In this document: piece after piece, positions 16,592 through 25,221 of the stretch
How positions within the stretch are numbered: position 1 is the stretch's first letter
Layout: every line of letters begins with the position of its first letter
Assembly (NCBI GenBank): GCA_029255365.1
Contig: JAPFQF010000001.1
Location: forward strand, 1-45,648
DNA: 45,648 nt
Source: Candidatus Nitrosopumilus sp.
GTDB lineage: Archaea > Thermoproteota > Nitrososphaeria > Nitrososphaerales > Nitrosopumilaceae
Direction of reading: 5' to 3'
Made by a program: the position numbers and the translations under genes
The notes under the pieces: generated by a model
Databases searched by the model: none
What the model was told of the DNA's origin: nothing
Seen by the model: only the letters and a program-made list of their open reading frames with translations

Positions 16592-17278
16592 GTGTACAAC
16601 TGGAATGATCAAAGGGAATCAGGTCTGCACAGTTATGTGGGACTGATCTTATTTGTCACCTCGGCATCCCTTGCCATCCTACTGTTTCTGATTTTTTATC
16701 CGCAAATTGAGACGATTAACCGGGAATCCCCAATTCTTATCAATATCATGTTTTTTCCTGCCATGGCCGTGGGGTTTCTTTACGGGATTAAGATTACTGA
16801 GAGAGCCGTAAAGCCGTCGGAAATTCGCAGTCCGATTAAAAGATCAATTGTCAAAATATTTCTGTTCTTTTTTGTAATTGGTGGAATGTTTAGCTCTGTG
16901 AATTTTGCAATCAACGGTGGCAGTATAATACCTGACGTTGATCTGACGGAAGAAGGACTGTTACCTTGGATAAATGATTTCATTACAACTAACGGCGGTG
17001 CGACTTTTTTGATTCTCACAAGCATCGGCCTGATGGCAGCTGCTACTAAAAGAATTGTAGGGATGAATACGGGTGTTGTAAACAGAATGGTTACATTTGT
17101 TGGAACATTTGTATTCTTTACAATACTTGTCTTGAGTTTTACAAAATCTGATCCTACGTCTTCTGGAGTATTCCTGTATACCTTCTATCAAGCCGGAATT
17201 GTAGGCGGGGCATTTTTTGCTATGAACCGTCTTACTAAAAACCAAAACATGCTAGAGGATTTCTCAAACGGTTACTAG
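16592..17278 (+). CDS. Six-helix membrane protein, unknown function
   Basis: The 228-aa protein has about six transmembrane helices and a polar extramembrane loop near residues 110-135. It starts at GTG 16592 (MYNWNDQ). The C-terminal half resembles that of the protein at 39299-39865: both have a long helix rich in Phe/Ile/Leu followed by a Phe/Leu-Tyr-x-x-Tyr-Gln motif (FLYTFYQAG; LLYFLYQMG) and a basic end, so they look like paralogues. No transporter signature is seen. Confidence 0.65.
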   Translation: MYNWNDQRESGLHSYVGLILFVTSASLAILLFLIFYPQIETINRESPILINIMFFPAMAVGFLYGIKITERAVKPSEIRSPIKRSIVKIFLFFFVIGGMFSSVNFAINGGSIIPDVDLTEEGLLPWINDFITTNGGATFLILTSIGLMAAATKRIVGMNTGVVNRMVTFVGTFVFFTILVLSFTKSDPTSSGVFLYTFYQAGIVGGAFFAMNRLTKNQNMLEDFSNGY

Positions 17279-17279
17279 G

Positions 17280-17534
17280 CTATTTCCACTTTGACGGATC
17301 TACGTAAATTCCTGACGCTTCCGTATTGATTCTCTCTCTGTATTCTACGCAATCATCTGGTACGAAATCATTTACCTTACACTCGTTAAAATGAGCAGTC
17401 TTGTCCCTTGCAATGTTATCTGCCAACAACATGTCGTCTGCTGTAAGAAGTGCAATCATGCCTATTGCTGCTAAACTGCCAGCTACCAAAATCATCGAGT
17501 ACCCTACTTTGGCATAATTGTGAGGCTCTTTCAT
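17280..17534 (-). CDS. Small single-helix membrane protein
   Basis: The 84-aa protein has one transmembrane helix near residues 12-32 (YSMILVAGSLAAIGMIALL) followed by a polar tail of about 50 residues with two cysteines (HFNECKVNDFVPDDCVEY) that could form a disulfide if it lies outside. No family is recognised. It is convergent with the six-helix protein gene, the stops being 1 bp apart. Confidence 0.6.
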   Translation of the reverse strand: MKEPHNYAKVGYSMILVAGSLAAIGMIALLTADDMLLADNIARDKTAHFNECKVNDFVPDDCVEYRERINTEASGIYVDPSKWK

Positions 17535-17655
17535 TTACGAAAAATCAATGACTCTTGAATTTAATCTTTTCAAGCCTGGTTTTTGCGATCTAACTGTTGG
17601 CATTAGGGAATTTTCTGGGAAAAGGTGAAAAGAAAGGTCCTCAAAAATACTATCA

Positions 17656-18156
17656 TTGAGTATTCAGATTCTTCAATACACGTTTCTTGGACCCATCCCT
17701 CTTGAAGAGTGGGGCCCTCCGATGGAAAAACTGGTCTACCTGGTGCTTTCCAGGGTGAGTGACAGATTCGACATTGTCTACGTGGGCAACTGCGAAAAGA
17801 CTGACGACGAGTCGTTTTTTGCTCGGCACTCGCAACACAAATGTTGGATGGATCATTCGGGCCCGGAGAAATCACTGCACTTGGCAATCCTGCCACTTTT
17901 TGAATCCGGCCCCGAACGCAGGCAAAGCGTGTTCAAAAAAATAATTGCACACTACAAGCCGGCTTGCAATTCTGCTGATGTTCCGGAAACAACGTCTGAC
18001 TATGTGGTGCGAAAATCTGAAAACGCAAATTTGGACTCTGGCAAAGTCCCATGTCTCTGCTGTGGTGCTGAAATGAAACCTGAAAAAGTTCTTGAAAAAT
18101 CCACACTGTTTAGATGCACGGGTTGTGGGCTGAGTGACACTAAGATGAATTGTTGA
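17656..18156 (+). CDS. Zn-ribbon protein with possible divergent GIY-YIG-like domain
   Basis: The 166-aa protein starts at TTG 17656. Residues about 25-110 have a layout recalling GIY-YIG nucleases: LVYLVLS, then DIVYVGNCEKTDDESFFARHSQH, and an ending RRQSVFKKIIAHYKPACN like the family's C-terminal Pro-x-x-Asn. The usual catalytic Glu is not evident at the expected place, so activity is doubtful. Residues about 133-160 form a zinc ribbon (CLCCG then CTGCG). Its 3' end overlaps the convergent coiled-coil gene by 17 bp. The GIY-YIG link is inference from pattern. Confidence 0.55.
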   Translation: MSIQILQYTFLGPIPLEEWGPPMEKLVYLVLSRVSDRFDIVYVGNCEKTDDESFFARHSQHKCWMDHSGPEKSLHLAILPLFESGPERRQSVFKKIIAHYKPACNSADVPETTSDYVVRKSENANLDSGKVPCLCCGAEMKPEKVLEKSTLFRCTGCGLSDTKMNC

Positions 18157-18379
18157 TTTTGTTTTGAACGTCAAACAACTGCAGGGTTAACAAGTCAATA
18201 GCTTTCTTCAGATGTTGAAATTCGTTTACTGAGTGCATTTGACCTTCCACCAGCGCCCTCTGGATCCTGATTGAATTTTTTTGAAATTCATCTGATGCGA
18301 CAATTTCCATGGCGTTAAGTCTTGACAATATGTTGTCCAAATCCTTGATCATCTCATCTGACGGTTTGTGCTTGTCCAT
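18140..18379 (-). CDS. Small helical protein, unknown function
   Basis: This 79-aa protein is predicted to be all-helical with heptad-like hydrophobics (MIKDLDNILSRLNAMEIV, then HLKKAIDLLTLQLFDVQNKI), suggesting a coiled coil. No family is recognised. It follows the tiny Cys-rich gene at 18413-18565 on the same strand by 33 bp, so the two may be co-transcribed. Its end overlaps the convergent gene at 17656-18156. Confidence 0.55.
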   Translation of the reverse strand: MDKHKPSDEMIKDLDNILSRLNAMEIVASDEFQKNSIRIQRALVEGQMHSVNEFQHLKKAIDLLTLQLFDVQNKINNSS

Positions 18380-18412
18380 GACTGTGTGGACGTGATTTTG
18401 ATATATGAATTG

Positions 18413-18565
18413 TTACAAAAGATCCTCGTCGATTTCTTGAATGGGATCTGCGTATTGCTGGCATGTGCAGTTTGGAATTTGGCATTTTCCGGCCTTGATT
18501 ATTGAGCTGCTGTCCTGATTTGTAATGTGTATCTGATCTGTATGGTGACATCTTTTGCAATTCAT
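18413..18565 (-). CDS. Cys-rich 50-aa protein
   Basis: A complete frame from ATG 18565 to TAA 18413 encodes MNCKRCHHTDQIHITN followed by a CQIPNCTCQQ cluster and an acidic tail. CxxC near the start plus a second Cys group suggests one zinc site (CxxC...CxxxxCxC). Codon composition looks like neighbouring genes. It lies just upstream of the helical-protein gene on the same strand. Function is unknown. Confidence 0.55.
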   Translation of the reverse strand: MNCKRCHHTDQIHITNQDSSSIIKAGKCQIPNCTCQQYADPIQEIDEDLL

Positions 18566-18596
18566 GATGAAATTCCTTCTACTCCCAATTTTACAA

Positions 18597-19697
18597 TTAA
18601 GGGATTAGGACTCCCCTTGCCTCTATTTTAGAGTCTTTCAGTTTCTTGAGTGCCTCGTTTGCCCTCTCTAGTGGGAATGACTGGGTGATGACCTCCAGGT
18701 TGTTGTCGTTGCAAATTTTGATCACCTGCTCCATGTCTTTCGTAGAGCCGATGAGTGTTCCTCTGATCGTTTTTTCTTCAAATGCCATGAATGCCGGATT
18801 TTTCCCCACTGTGGCAATTACAATCAGCCCCCCCTTTTTTACTGACTTTATCGCGGTATCCGTAACAATGTCTGCTGGCGCAAAAACAATCGCAGCGTCA
18901 AGTGTCCCATGCTTCTCTTTTAGTTTGGATAGAAACTCTTCTTGGTTTTCTGAAAACACCATTGTATCCATCGCTCCCAACCTCTTGGCAACATCAAGAT
19001 GACTTTGAGTTCTGGAAAATGCTATAACGTCGCAGTTTTCTACTCTGGCAAACTGCACTGCCATGTGGCCGACTCCGCCAATCCCAAAAATCCCTATCTT
19101 CTTATGTGATTGCGGTTCTGCAGCTTTTACAGCTTTGTATGCTGTAATTCCTGCACAAAATAATGGCGCTGCGTATTCTGCCTTCATGCTATCTGGAACT
19201 TTGGTTGCAAAGTCTTCAATCACCGTGATGTATTCCGCATATCCGCCCTTGAGCGATTCCCCTAGAACTATTGATGACTCGCAGAGATACTCTTTTCCTT
19301 CTTTGCAGTATTGACAATTTTTACATGCCTCTAACAGTGGCGTTATTCCTGCTCTGTCACCGACTTTGAATCTGGTGACACTGCTTCCTATTTCTACCAC
19401 TTTTCCAACCACCTCGTGTCCTGGAACTGCTGGCAACGATGACGGAATTCCGATGTCTTTCCAGTCTCCCTCGATTCCGTGAAGCTGAGAGTGGCAAACT
19501 CCGCAAGCCTCTATTTTTATTAAAATTTCATTTGGTCTCTTAATCTCATGTCTGTCTATTTCAGTTAGCTTCAGCGGGTTTGTTTCAATTTTTGCACATT
19601 TTTTAAGCACCATGGCGCGCATTTTTTCCATGATTCCAAACATTGCTGATGAAATTTTAACATTCGTTATTTCAATTTCTTTGACGTGCGGCTTCAA
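18597..19697 (-). CDS. adh: Zinc-dependent alcohol dehydrogenase (MDR family)
   Basis: The 366-aa frame encodes a medium-chain dehydrogenase: catalytic zinc motif ACGVCHSQLHG, GHEVVGKVVEIG, structural zinc loop CKNCQYCKEGKEYLC (four Cys), and NAD(P)-binding IGIFGIGGVGHMAVQFA. It should oxidise an alcohol or reduce an aldehyde; substrate is not deducible. The frame opens at 19697, but the first 25 residues are not typical of the family, and the true start is probably MRAMVLKKCAKIE or the Met just before it (about 19622-19631). The tRNA-Gly gene is upstream on the same strand. Confidence 0.92.
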   Translation of the reverse strand: MKPHVKEIEITNVKISSAMFGIMEKMRAMVLKKCAKIETNPLKLTEIDRHEIKRPNEILIKIEACGVCHSQLHGIEGDWKDIGIPSSLPAVPGHEVVGKVVEIGSSVTRFKVGDRAGITPLLEACKNCQYCKEGKEYLCESSIVLGESLKGGYAEYITVIEDFATKVPDSMKAEYAAPLFCAGITAYKAVKAAEPQSHKKIGIFGIGGVGHMAVQFARVENCDVIAFSRTQSHLDVAKRLGAMDTMVFSENQEEFLSKLKEKHGTLDAAIVFAPADIVTDTAIKSVKKGGLIVIATVGKNPAFMAFEEKTIRGTLIGSTKDMEQVIKICNDNNLEVITQSFPLERANEALKKLKDSKIEARGVLIP

Positions 19698-19768
19698 ATC
19701 TGAAACGCTGGCTGTCTTGAGATTCTAATCTTTCCGTTATGGCGTTCTTTGACTCTGTATCTGAAAAA

Positions 19769-19842
19769 TGCAGTTACCGGGATTTGAACCCGGGTCACGT
19801 ACTTGGCAAGCACGAGTACTAACCAGACTGTACTATAACTGC
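19769..19842 (-). tRNA. tRNA-Gly (GCC)
   Basis: A complete 74-nt cloverleaf on the minus strand: acceptor GCAGTTA pairing with TAACTGC, D-arm with GTCTGGTTAGTAC, anticodon loop CTTGCCAAG giving GCC, and T-loop GGTTCAAATCC. Discriminator base is A. The CCA end is not encoded, and no intron is seen. Confidence 0.97.
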
Positions 19843-19905
19843 AACATCTCTGAGGGCTGAATTTGGATATTAAACTGTTTTTAACTATTTCAATTAAGAT
19901 GTATC

Positions 19906-20169
19906 GTGGATGAAACTCTTCTGAAGAAAATAGAACAAAAAATCCAGGACTCTATTTCAAACAAAGACGAAATCAAACAACTGCTTCAACAGCTTTCCAA
20001 TATTGACGATTCAAAATCTTTTGCCTTGGGTATTGTCGTGGGAAGAATCTACAACGCGTTTTATTATCAATCAAAAAGAATCCTGGACAGAGAACCTACA
20101 AAACAAGAGTTTGAAGAATTTTTAGAATTTGTTAAAAGCAAGAAGTCTGCGCTAGATGCACTATGGTGA
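19906..20169 (+). CDS. Small conserved-type protein, paralogue of the 25220-25573 product
   Basis: This 87-aa soluble protein starts at GTG 19906 (MDETLLKK). The core FALGIVVGRIYNAFYYQSKR, then REPTKQEFEEF, matches TAFGIITGCVYSGFLQ ... SPGLDDMREF in the protein at 25220-25573, marking a small family in this genome with a helical Gly-x-x-Tyr-x-x-Phe core. Function is unknown. It converges with the uL16 gene and overlaps it by 9 bp. Confidence 0.7.
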   Translation: MDETLLKKIEQKIQDSISNKDEIKQLLQQLSNIDDSKSFALGIVVGRIYNAFYYQSKRILDREPTKQEFEEFLEFVKSKKSALDALW

Positions 20170-20670
20170 TATTTTATTCCAATCGATGACCTTTATTAGC
20201 GGTGTTCCCGGTAATTTCACACATGAACCGTGGAGTGCTTTTTTTGCAGCTGTCAAGTGAGCGTCACCGTTTACGTATAGTTCCATGATGCACTGGCCTT
20301 GCTTTACTCTGGCTCCTAGACTTGTTGCTTTGCCCCATGATCTTCTCATTCCTTCAGAGACTCTGTCTGCACCTGCAGTTGCAATCTGCTTGTTCTCTCT
20401 GAGGAGATTGTGTGGGTAGATTCTAAGTCTTGAATAATATCCTGACTCACCGGTTGTTTTTTCCAGTGTCTTGTTTGCTGCCAATCTTGTAGATTCAATG
20501 GCCATATGTCTGATCTGAATTTTTTCATTTAGTAATAGTTGAACACAGTATTGGTACGTTCCTCTTTTGCCACCTTGAAATTTTGCAATTTTGATTTGCG
20601 GTTTACCTTTGATGTATTCTTTTCTGGTAAAGACTTGACCTTTTCCATCTCGATAATTTGCACCGTGCAT
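20161..20670 (-). CDS. rpl10e: Ribosomal protein uL16 (L10e)
   Basis: The 169-aa protein is archaeal L10e/uL16 of the large subunit: MHGANYRDGKGQVFTRKEYI, SGYYSRLRIYPHNLLRENKQIATAGADRVSEGMRRSWGKA with the invariant Arg/Gly-rich loop near the peptidyl-transferase centre, and a C-terminal LHGSCVKLPGTPLIKV. Length is normal for the family. It diverges from endA (start about 98 bp away). Confidence 0.96.
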   Translation of the reverse strand: MHGANYRDGKGQVFTRKEYIKGKPQIKIAKFQGGKRGTYQYCVQLLLNEKIQIRHMAIESTRLAANKTLEKTTGESGYYSRLRIYPHNLLRENKQIATAGADRVSEGMRRSWGKATSLGARVKQGQCIMELYVNGDAHLTAAKKALHGSCVKLPGTPLIKVIDWNKISP

Positions 20671-20767
20671 GATATCTCAAGCCAGAATGCCCATATTTTA
20701 ACGGTTAGCAGGGCATCCCTCGTATTTTCCAATGCTTATATGGAAATCTTTTGATTTTCACATCATT

Positions 20768-21331
20768 ATGGATGATACCCCATTAGTTCGTGGAGAGTTG
20801 ATTTCAGATCAAGCATGTGTCTCTGATAAGAACATGGTTCACGAATTAGATCTGAAGGGGTTTGGGGAAATTGAAAAAGAAAAATTATTCCTCAAATCTT
20901 TTGAAACCCTTTTCCTGCTGTACACAAAAAAACTGATCCTGAAAAAAAATAACAGACAGGTTGACTTTGATACCTTTATGAGCATTTGCCAAAAGACTGA
21001 CCCTGAAATTCTTGCCAAATTTTTAATCTACCGTGATCTGCGAAACAGGGGCTATGTCGTAAAGGACGGTTTTGGATTTGGCCCTGATTTCAGAGTCTAT
21101 GAGAGGGGGGATTACGGCGAAAAGGGCGCAAAATTCCTAATCTTTGGCATGAATGAGGGCCAGCAAGAAAAAATGGGAAATTTGCAAAAAAAGGTTGAAG
21201 AAATTACTGAAATGGGCAAGGAGCCCATCATTGCAGTGATAGAAAGAAGGGGCGAGGTGATTTATTATAAAATTAACAAAATGAATTTCTTTGAAAACAA
21301 AGCGCGGCTGGAAGAATCGTTTGAACTTTAA
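20768..21331 (+). CDS. endA: tRNA-splicing endonuclease EndA-type subunit
   Basis: The start at ATG 20768 (MDDTPLVRGELISDQ) gives 188 aa, the usual single-unit size; an earlier in-frame ATG at 20732 adds 12 atypical residues. The N-terminal domain (GFGEIEKEKLFLKSFETLFLL) and the catalytic fold (LIYRDLRNRGYVVKDGFGFGPDFRVYERG) are clear. Of the catalytic triad, the Tyr (FRVY) and a Lys (MGKEPIIAVIE) align, but the His normally heading HSxxLV appears replaced by Gly in KGAKFLIF. It may therefore be a structural subunit needing a partner, or a variant enzyme. It cleaves introns at bulge-helix-bulge sites. Confidence 0.88.
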   Translation: MDDTPLVRGELISDQACVSDKNMVHELDLKGFGEIEKEKLFLKSFETLFLLYTKKLILKKNNRQVDFDTFMSICQKTDPEILAKFLIYRDLRNRGYVVKDGFGFGPDFRVYERGDYGEKGAKFLIFGMNEGQQEKMGNLQKKVEEITEMGKEPIIAVIERRGEVIYYKINKMNFFENKARLEESFEL

Positions 21332-21984
21332 TTGTTCAGTATCCACTCTGACGAATATTTCAAAAGGTTGTTTTCTTCTGCATCCATAAAGTCGTAAACT
21401 TTTACATATTTTGTTTTATTTTCCCACAGATCCTCAAAATCTTTCACTTTTCTTTCAATCCTTGATTTGTCATTCCATGACGTAAAAACATCCACAGATT
21501 CAAAGTCCCTGCTTTGGGATGAAAACGATTCTTTGGACGTTCCTGTAAATGCGACTGTCTGATCATCGCCATCTCTAAAAATTCCAATTCTTTCTGAAAA
21601 CGTATCGGTAATTCTCTCTGAGTTTGGAATTGCGATTTTCAATTCAATCTGCCCTTTGTTTACGATGTCTTGAATTTTTTGAATTTTGGCATCCCTGATT
21701 GATTTCCCTTCGAAGGATTTTGTATATTTCTCAGAAAAGATCTTTGTAAATAAATTGAGATCGGCGGTTCTAAATCTGTGGCCTGTGATCATTCTTAATT
21801 TTGCTTTTCCTTCTGCAAACCTATCAAATGCCTCGGAAAATGTTGCCAGTGTCTGAATTGATAAAAAATCCACGCATCTGTCATACTCTATGCAGTTGTT
21901 TAGACACGGGATAAAAAATTCCGAAATAATGTTGTCTCTGTCAGAACGGTATTCCTCCTTAAGATTAATCTCTCTCAGGCCCAA
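21328..21984 (-). CDS. Stand-alone PLD-like domain related to helicase N-termini
   Basis: The 218-aa protein resembles the phospholipase-D-like module usually found fused before SNF2/DEAD helicases: YRSDRDNIISEFFIPCLNNCIEYDRCVDFLS, RMITGH, IELKIAIPN, then ERIGIFRDGDDQTVAFTGTSKES and ESVDVFTSW. The HxK of active PLD enzymes (commonly HEKIGIF) is replaced by SERIGIF, so nuclease activity is doubtful. No helicase follows. Translation starts at TTG 21984, with a minus-strand TTTAAATA TATA-like box about 30 bp upstream. It overlaps the end of endA by 4 bp. It may be a leftover of a defence gene. Confidence 0.65.
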   Translation of the reverse strand: MGLREINLKEEYRSDRDNIISEFFIPCLNNCIEYDRCVDFLSIQTLATFSEAFDRFAEGKAKLRMITGHRFRTADLNLFTKIFSEKYTKSFEGKSIRDAKIQKIQDIVNKGQIELKIAIPNSERITDTFSERIGIFRDGDDQTVAFTGTSKESFSSQSRDFESVDVFTSWNDKSRIERKVKDFEDLWENKTKYVKVYDFMDAEENNLLKYSSEWILNN

Positions 21985-22280
21985 TAACCATCTTTGAGAA
22001 TTTTGATATTTAAATAAACAACTTTGAAAACACCTTTGATTTTCTGCTTTTAAAAATACTGCCTCGCCGCATGCGGGAATGCCTTATTTTCCAATCCTGC
22101 TGATGGGGGATGGCCTTTCCTAGACTCATACGGGATTATTCTGACCTGTGAATATCCGGCGGGTGTTGAAATTATCATCAATCTGATAAATCCGGTGGCC
22201 TGAGGTTGGCCTGCCCTAAGCAACAGGCAAATCTTGCTTTTACACTAAGATTTATTTGCAAAATTAACAAAACGGTGAAC
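21985..22280. other. Intergenic region with promoters
   Basis: This 296-bp region holds the minus-strand TATA-like TTTAAATA (about 22010) for the PLD-like gene and a plus-strand TTTATTTG (22248-22255) placed about 26-33 bp before ATG 22281. Between them is a plus-strand open frame ending at TGA about 22203 with protein-like content but no ATG or early GTG/TTG, so I do not call a gene. Confidence 0.45.
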
Positions 22281-22514
22281 ATGACTGAAATTTCCGACGA
22301 TGATCGTGAGAGGGTGGAATTATTGCAGCTTATCACCAATTCTAGACATGAATTCAAAAAACTTACCTTGGAGCAATTAAAAAGATTGGAGGAATTGGTT
22401 GGGAAAAAAGATTACAGTCATGACAAAAAAGCACACAAATCCAAAGTCAAACTGCTGGGGAAAATCAATGTCAGAATCTATGAATTGACAGAAGGAAAAG
22501 GAATCTGGAATTGA
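22281..22514 (+). CDS. Small charged helical protein
   Basis: The 77-aa protein (MTEISDDDRERVELLQLITNS) is mostly helical and highly charged, ending GKGIWN. No family is recognised. The frame is open from 22206, but ATG 22281 fits a TATA-like TTTATTTG about 30 bp upstream and the acidic N-terminus looks natural. It precedes the YyaL-type gene by 42 bp and may share its transcript. Confidence 0.6.
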   Translation: MTEISDDDRERVELLQLITNSRHEFKKLTLEQLKRLEELVGKKDYSHDKKAHKSKVKLLGKINVRIYELTEGKGIWN

Positions 22515-22556
22515 CGTACCAATTAGGTACAAATATTCAAACAAATCTGATAAACT

Positions 22557-24584
22557 GTGGCGGAAAATAACCTCATTCATGAAAGCAGCCCGTATCTGCT
22601 TCAACATGCGCACAATCCCGTAAATTGGTATGGGTGGAATGATGACGCATTAAAAAAAGCAAAGGATGAAAACAAACCAATTTTTCTAAGTATTGGATAC
22701 AGCTCCTGCCATTGGTGCCATGTGATGGCACACGAATCATTTGAAAACGAAGATGTCGCCGAATTCATGAATGAAAATTTCATCAACATAAAAGTCGACA
22801 GGGAAGAGAGGCCTGACATCGATGATATTTATCAAAAAGTTTGCCAGATGGCAACAGGCCAGGGCGGATGGCCTTTGAGTCTCTTTCTTACTCCTGATCA
22901 AAAACCATTCTATGTGGGAACTTATTTTCCGGTGTTGGACTCGTACGGGCGCCCCGGATTTGGAAGCATCTGCAGGCAACTCTCACAAGCGTGGAAAGAA
23001 AAACCAAAAGACATTGAAGCGTCAGCTGAAAAATTCACTAGTGCATTGCACAAAACTGAAAAAGTTCAAACCCCTTCCAAACTAGAACGGGTGATTCTTG
23101 ATGAGGCAGCTATGAACTTGTTTCAATTGGGCGATGCATCGTACGGGGGATTCGGCTCTGCACCAAAATTTCCAAACGCCGCCAACGTGTCGTTCCTGTT
23201 CCGATATGCGAAACTTTCGGGATTGGGGAAATTCAACGAATTTGCGCTTAAAACACTCAAAAAAATGGCCAATGGGGGGATATTTGATCAAATAGGAGGG
23301 GGCTTTTCCAGATATTCGACAGATGCAAAATGGCTGGTCCCTCATTTTGAAAAAATGCTCTATGACAATGCCCTGATTCCTGTCAACTATGCTGAAGCAT
23401 ATCAAATCACCCGAGATCCTTTTTACCTTGACGTTCTGAAAAAAACACTTGATTTTGTTTTACGCGAGATGGCCTCTCCAGAAGGGGGATTTTATTCCGC
23501 ATACGACGCTGACTCTGAAGGCGTGGAGGGAAAATACTACGTGTGGAAGAAAAGCGAAATTAAAGAAATTCTCGGAAATGATGCTGATCTATTTTGTTTG
23601 TACTATGATGTAACTGATGGTGGAAACTGGGAAGGGAATAACATTCTGTGCAACAATATCAACATATCCACGGTCGCTTTTAATTTTGGAATCCCTGAAT
23701 CCGAAGTTGCCAAAGTTCTAAAGTCTTGCTCGGAAAAATTACTAAAGGTCCGCTCATCTAGAATTCCGCCTGGGCTTGATGACAAGGTTCTGGTCTCATG
23801 GAATTCTTTAATGGTTACTGCGTTTGCAAAAGGATACCGTGTTACCGGGGATATGCGATACCTTGATGCCGCAAAAGACTGCATTTCTTTCATCGAGCAG
23901 AATCTTTTTGCAAACGAAAAATTATTGCGAACTTACAAAAACGGAGTTGCAAAAATCGACGGGTATCTTGAAGACTACTCTTATTTTACCAACGCGCTAC
24001 TTGATGTGTTTGAAATCGAACCTGACCAAAAATATCTTGCACTGTCTATAAAACTGGGACATCACCTGGTGGATCATTTCTGGGATCCTGAAAATAACAG
24101 CTTCTTTATGACCTCCGATGATCACGAAAAACTGATTATCAGACCCAAGAGCAATTATGACTTGTCTCTGCCTTCTGGAAACTCCGTCTCTGCTTCTGTG
24201 ATGCTTAGGCTGTACCATCTGTCGCAGGAACAAACTTTTCTTGATATATCCACCAAAATAATGGAATCTCAGGCACAAATTGCCGCCGAAAACCCTTTCG
24301 GGTTTGGATATTTGCTGAATACCTTTTCAATGTACATCCAAAAACCTCTGGAAATCACCGTCATCAACACTGAAAATTCTGAAATAATGCAATCCCTTCT
24401 TTTAGATTATTTGCCAAATTCAATCATGATAACTATTAAGGATCCGTCCCAGCTGGAAAGTCTCTCAAAATATCCCTTCTTTGCAGGAAAATCATTTGAA
24501 GACAAAACTAGCGTGTATGTATGCAGAGACTTTGCATGCTCACTGCCGCTTCACACGCTTGATGAGATAAAATCTAGCCTTTAG
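22557..24584 (+). CDS. YyaL/SPATA20-type thioredoxin-domain protein
   Basis: The 675-aa protein starts at GTG 22557. Residues about 5-165 are a thioredoxin-like (DUF255) domain: [23 protein letters not shown], then the redox motif [13 protein letters not shown] and [10 protein letters not shown]. The rest is an (alpha/alpha)6 toroid like N-acylglucosamine 2-epimerases, with [37 protein letters not shown] and LPSGNSVSA. Length is usual for the family. Enzymatic function is not settled; a thiol or sugar-related role is proposed in related proteins. It converges with the gene at 24574. Confidence 0.92.
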   Translation: MAENNLIHESSPYLLQHAHNPVNWYGWNDDALKKAKDENKPIFLSIGYSSCHWCHVMAHESFENEDVAEFMNENFINIKVDREERPDIDDIYQKVCQMATGQGGWPLSLFLTPDQKPFYVGTYFPVLDSYGRPGFGSICRQLSQAWKEKPKDIEASAEKFTSALHKTEKVQTPSKLERVILDEAAMNLFQLGDASYGGFGSAPKFPNAANVSFLFRYAKLSGLGKFNEFALKTLKKMANGGIFDQIGGGFSRYSTDAKWLVPHFEKMLYDNALIPVNYAEAYQITRDPFYLDVLKKTLDFVLREMASPEGGFYSAYDADSEGVEGKYYVWKKSEIKEILGNDADLFCLYYDVTDGGNWEGNNILCNNINISTVAFNFGIPESEVAKVLKSCSEKLLKVRSSRIPPGLDDKVLVSWNSLMVTAFAKGYRVTGDMRYLDAAKDCISFIEQNLFANEKLLRTYKNGVAKIDGYLEDYSYFTNALLDVFEIEPDQKYLALSIKLGHHLVDHFWDPENNSFFMTSDDHEKLIIRPKSNYDLSLPSGNSVSASVMLRLYHLSQEQTFLDISTKIMESQAQIAAENPFGFGYLLNTFSMYIQKPLEITVINTENSEIMQSLLLDYLPNSIMITIKDPSQLESLSKYPFFAGKSFEDKTSVYVCRDFACSLPLHTLDEIKSSL

Positions 24585-24900
24585 ATTTTTTCAAATCTAC
24601 ATCTACAATACTTCCGACCTGGGGTCTTCCCATGCTGTCATACCTTGATCTGGGCATTGCAATTGTGATTTGAGTCTGCTGATATGATTTGATGTTGACT
24701 GTGGGCTGTGCTTGTAAAATTGCTTCCAGTAGCGGCATGACCTGCTCTTTGGTTTCAGAATCCAACCTCTTTGACACGTTCTCGAGGATCATCTGTTTTT
24801 GTGTAATCGGCTCTGTCGTGATATTTTCAATCAAAGTTAGCTGGACCATCTGGCCGTTATCTATTATCTGGGTAATTTTAAATTCATTTGTTTCAGGCAT
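24574..24900 (-). CDS. Group-specific small soluble protein
   Basis: This 108-aa protein has a beta-rich first part ([21 protein letters not shown]), a central helix with acidic residues, and a C-terminal strand region ([30 protein letters not shown]). It has no signal peptide or Cys. I do not recognise the family. Its 3' end overlaps the convergent YyaL-type gene by 11 bp. A 30-aa single-helix membrane protein gene lies 31 bp upstream on the same strand. Confidence 0.6.
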   Translation of the reverse strand: MPETNEFKITQIIDNGQMVQLTLIENITTEPITQKQMILENVSKRLDSETKEQVMPLLEAILQAQPTVNIKSYQQTQITIAMPRSRYDSMGRPQVGSIVDVDLKKSKG

Positions 24901-24931
24901 GACGCTGCTCGGCTTTCTTTGTGATTTATCT

Positions 24932-25024
24932 TTAACGAATTGAAAAATACAGTACTATTACTGCGGTAACCACTGCAGATGTTACTCCAAGCCCGAAGAT
25001 GATTTTACTTCCGTCGACATTCAT
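24932..25024 (-). CDS. 30-aa single-helix membrane miniprotein
   Basis: A complete frame from ATG 25024 to TAA 24932 encodes MNVDGSKIIFGLGVTSAVVT plus AVIVLYFSIR: a short polar start, then one hydrophobic helix ending in Arg. Miniproteins of this shape recur in ammonia-oxidising archaea. Being so short, it could be chance, but the clean amphipathic layout favours a gene. Confidence 0.5.
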   Translation of the reverse strand: MNVDGSKIIFGLGVTSAVVTAVIVLYFSIR

Positions 25025-25135
25025 ATTTTTTTATTCCCAAATGTTGGAATTAAACCATGCTAATTTTTGTTTTTTGAAATGGTCTTACTGATGATTTCTA
25101 CGTAAGTGTTTTAATGGAAATTTGTCTACGTTTGT

Positions 25136-25221
25136 TATCGCGTAATGTGTATTCATGCAACTGCGATAGTACGACCAGTCCAACAGGAGTCACAAGGGGT
25201 GTTCGACTGGACACTCTTTTT
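25136..25221 (+). ncRNA. Candidate structured RNA with terminator-like end
   Basis: Two hairpins occur in a spacer with no other gene. The first pairs TATCGC (25136-25141) with GCGATA (25163-25168). The second pairs CCAGTCCAACA (25175-25185) with TGTTCGACTGG (25200-25210), 10 of 11 pairs, loop of 14 nt. A T5 run (25217-25221) follows directly, as in intrinsic terminators. A TATA-like TTTTAATG at 25109-25116 would place the transcript start near 25136. Size would be about 86 nt. It could instead be only a terminator for other transcription. Confidence 0.45.

Noticed and set aside
22055-22205. Plus-strand open stretch with protein-like content (ADGGWPFLDSYG)
   Set aside because: It follows a TAA and has no ATG or early GTG/TTG start; probably chance or a remnant.
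25090-25097. TGATGATT as a possible box C of a C/D guide RNA
   Set aside because: No suitable box D (CTGA) or C'/D' arrangement follows at the right distance.
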